Shown: piece by piece, positions 13,852-14,221 of the stretch | Layout: each line of letters starts with the position of its first letter | How positions within the stretch are numbered: the first letter of the stretch is position 1 | The notes under the pieces: generated by a model | Told to the model about the DNA's origin: nothing | Database searches by the model: none | The model's input: the letters and a program-made list of their open reading frames with translations, nothing else | Assembly: GCA_016291725.1 (NCBI GenBank) | Contig: JAEEYJ010000133.1 | Coordinates: forward strand, 1-14,221 | Reading direction: 5' to 3' | Length of the DNA: 14,221 bases | Source: Solobacterium sp. | GTDB lineage: Bacteria > Bacillota_I > Bacilli_A > Erysipelotrichales > Erysipelotrichaceae | Program-made: the position numbers and the translations under genes

Positions 13852-14221
13852 ATGAAAAAGATAATGGCTGCGCTTCTGATTCTTTCGCTTGCGGCGTGCA
13901 AGGCAGACAGCCCGGAAGCTGTCCTTAAGCAGGCGTATGAAAAGGACAAAGATACCCAGTCCCTGACCATGGATGGTGAAATGGGCATTGGTGTCAACGT
14001 CGAAGGGTTTGAACTGAACATTCCTGTGGATATCAGGATTCTGTCAGACAAGCATGATCTGGATACAATAACGGATGATGAGTCCTACGTGGAGTTTTCC
14101 ATGTCCCTGCTCGGTGAATCTGCCGCAATGAAGCTTTGGATTGTGGACGGCGTGATGTATATGGATGCGAACGGCTCCAAGAACAAATCCGACCTGGAGA
14201 TCACGGACCCGGAAAACAGGC
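13852..14221 (+). CDS. Putative lipoprotein, N-terminal part (3' end outside window)
   Basis: The reading frame is open from ATG 13852 to the end of the window, giving 123 complete codons. It begins with a classic lipoprotein signal peptide: KK at 2-3, a hydrophobic core, then the lipobox LAAC with Cys16 as the lipidated residue. The mature part starts with a polar helix-like segment (PEAVLKQAYEKDKDTQSL). Alternating strands follow (LTMDGEMGIGVNVEG, LNIPVDIRIL, MKLWIVDGVMYMDANG). This resembles Bacillota lipoproteins with a beta-sheet fold related to the LolA/LppX type, but I cannot assign a family. GGGAG (13838-13842), 9 bases upstream, supports the start. It is probably anchored on the outer face of the membrane. 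Confidence 0.75.
   Translation, partial: MKKIMAALLILSLAACKADSPEAVLKQAYEKDKDTQSLTMDGEMGIGVNVEGFELNIPVDIRILSDKHDLDTITDDESYVEFSMSLLGESAAMKLWIVDGVMYMDANGSKNKSDLEITDPENR

Noticed and set aside
1..14221. Mobile elements, CRISPR arrays, tRNA or rRNA genes, phage or defence genes
   Set aside because: I saw no transposase or integrase frames, no repeat-spacer pattern, no tRNA-like cloverleaf outside the T-box, and no composition break. Every gene fits a chromosomal core region.

Overview
This window is a housekeeping stretch of a moderately GC-rich Bacillota (Firmicutes) chromosome. All 11 genes lie on the + strand. They are separated by short gaps, with Shine-Dalgarno sequences at most starts, U-tailed hairpin terminators and a tyrosine T-box riboswitch, all typical of the phylum. 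Gene content (two CNNM/CorC-type transporters in tandem, a CcpA-type regulator, small lipoproteins, a large FtsX-type permease) would fit a gut Erysipelotrichia-type organism. That placement is inference only; Bacillota is the part I am confident of.

Layout: (1) 1-1494, the C-terminal part of an FtsX-family ABC permease that starts before the window. (2) 1560-3761, pnp (polynucleotide phosphorylase), with its own promoter and a terminator overlapping its stop codon. (3) 3786-5141, trmB (tRNA m7G46 methyltransferase) followed by a small putative lipoprotein; neither has a visible Shine-Dalgarno. (4) 5201-7256, an unusual disordered acidic/proline-rich protein one base upstream of murC, from one promoter, closed by a palindromic terminator. 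(5) 7383-9925, two overlapping, divergent CNNM/CorC-type transporter paralogues with their own promoter and a terminator. (6) 10043-12199, an operon of a DUF948-like (YtxG-like) membrane protein, a YtxH-like charged helical protein and a CcpA-type regulator. Its promoter carries a near-consensus catabolite-responsive element (cre). (7) 12196-13762, promoter, T-box leader, tyrS and terminator. (8) 13852-end, the start of another lipoprotein gene.

The order trmB - (something) - murC - DUF948 - YtxH-like - ccpA - tyrS recalls the Bacillus subtilis ytmQ...ytpS(sftA)-murC-ytxG-ytxH-ytxJ-aroA-ccpA-...-tyrS region, so most of the window looks like an old conserved neighbourhood that has been compacted. 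The most useful leads are the possible CcpA autoregulatory site, the embedding of the tyrS promoter in the ccpA stop codon with a T-box that may fold differently in read-through RNA, and the 249-residue protein with a duplicated SPxxG-type motif in the place where Bacillus has the SftA DNA translocase. I see no phage, transposon, CRISPR or defence system here.
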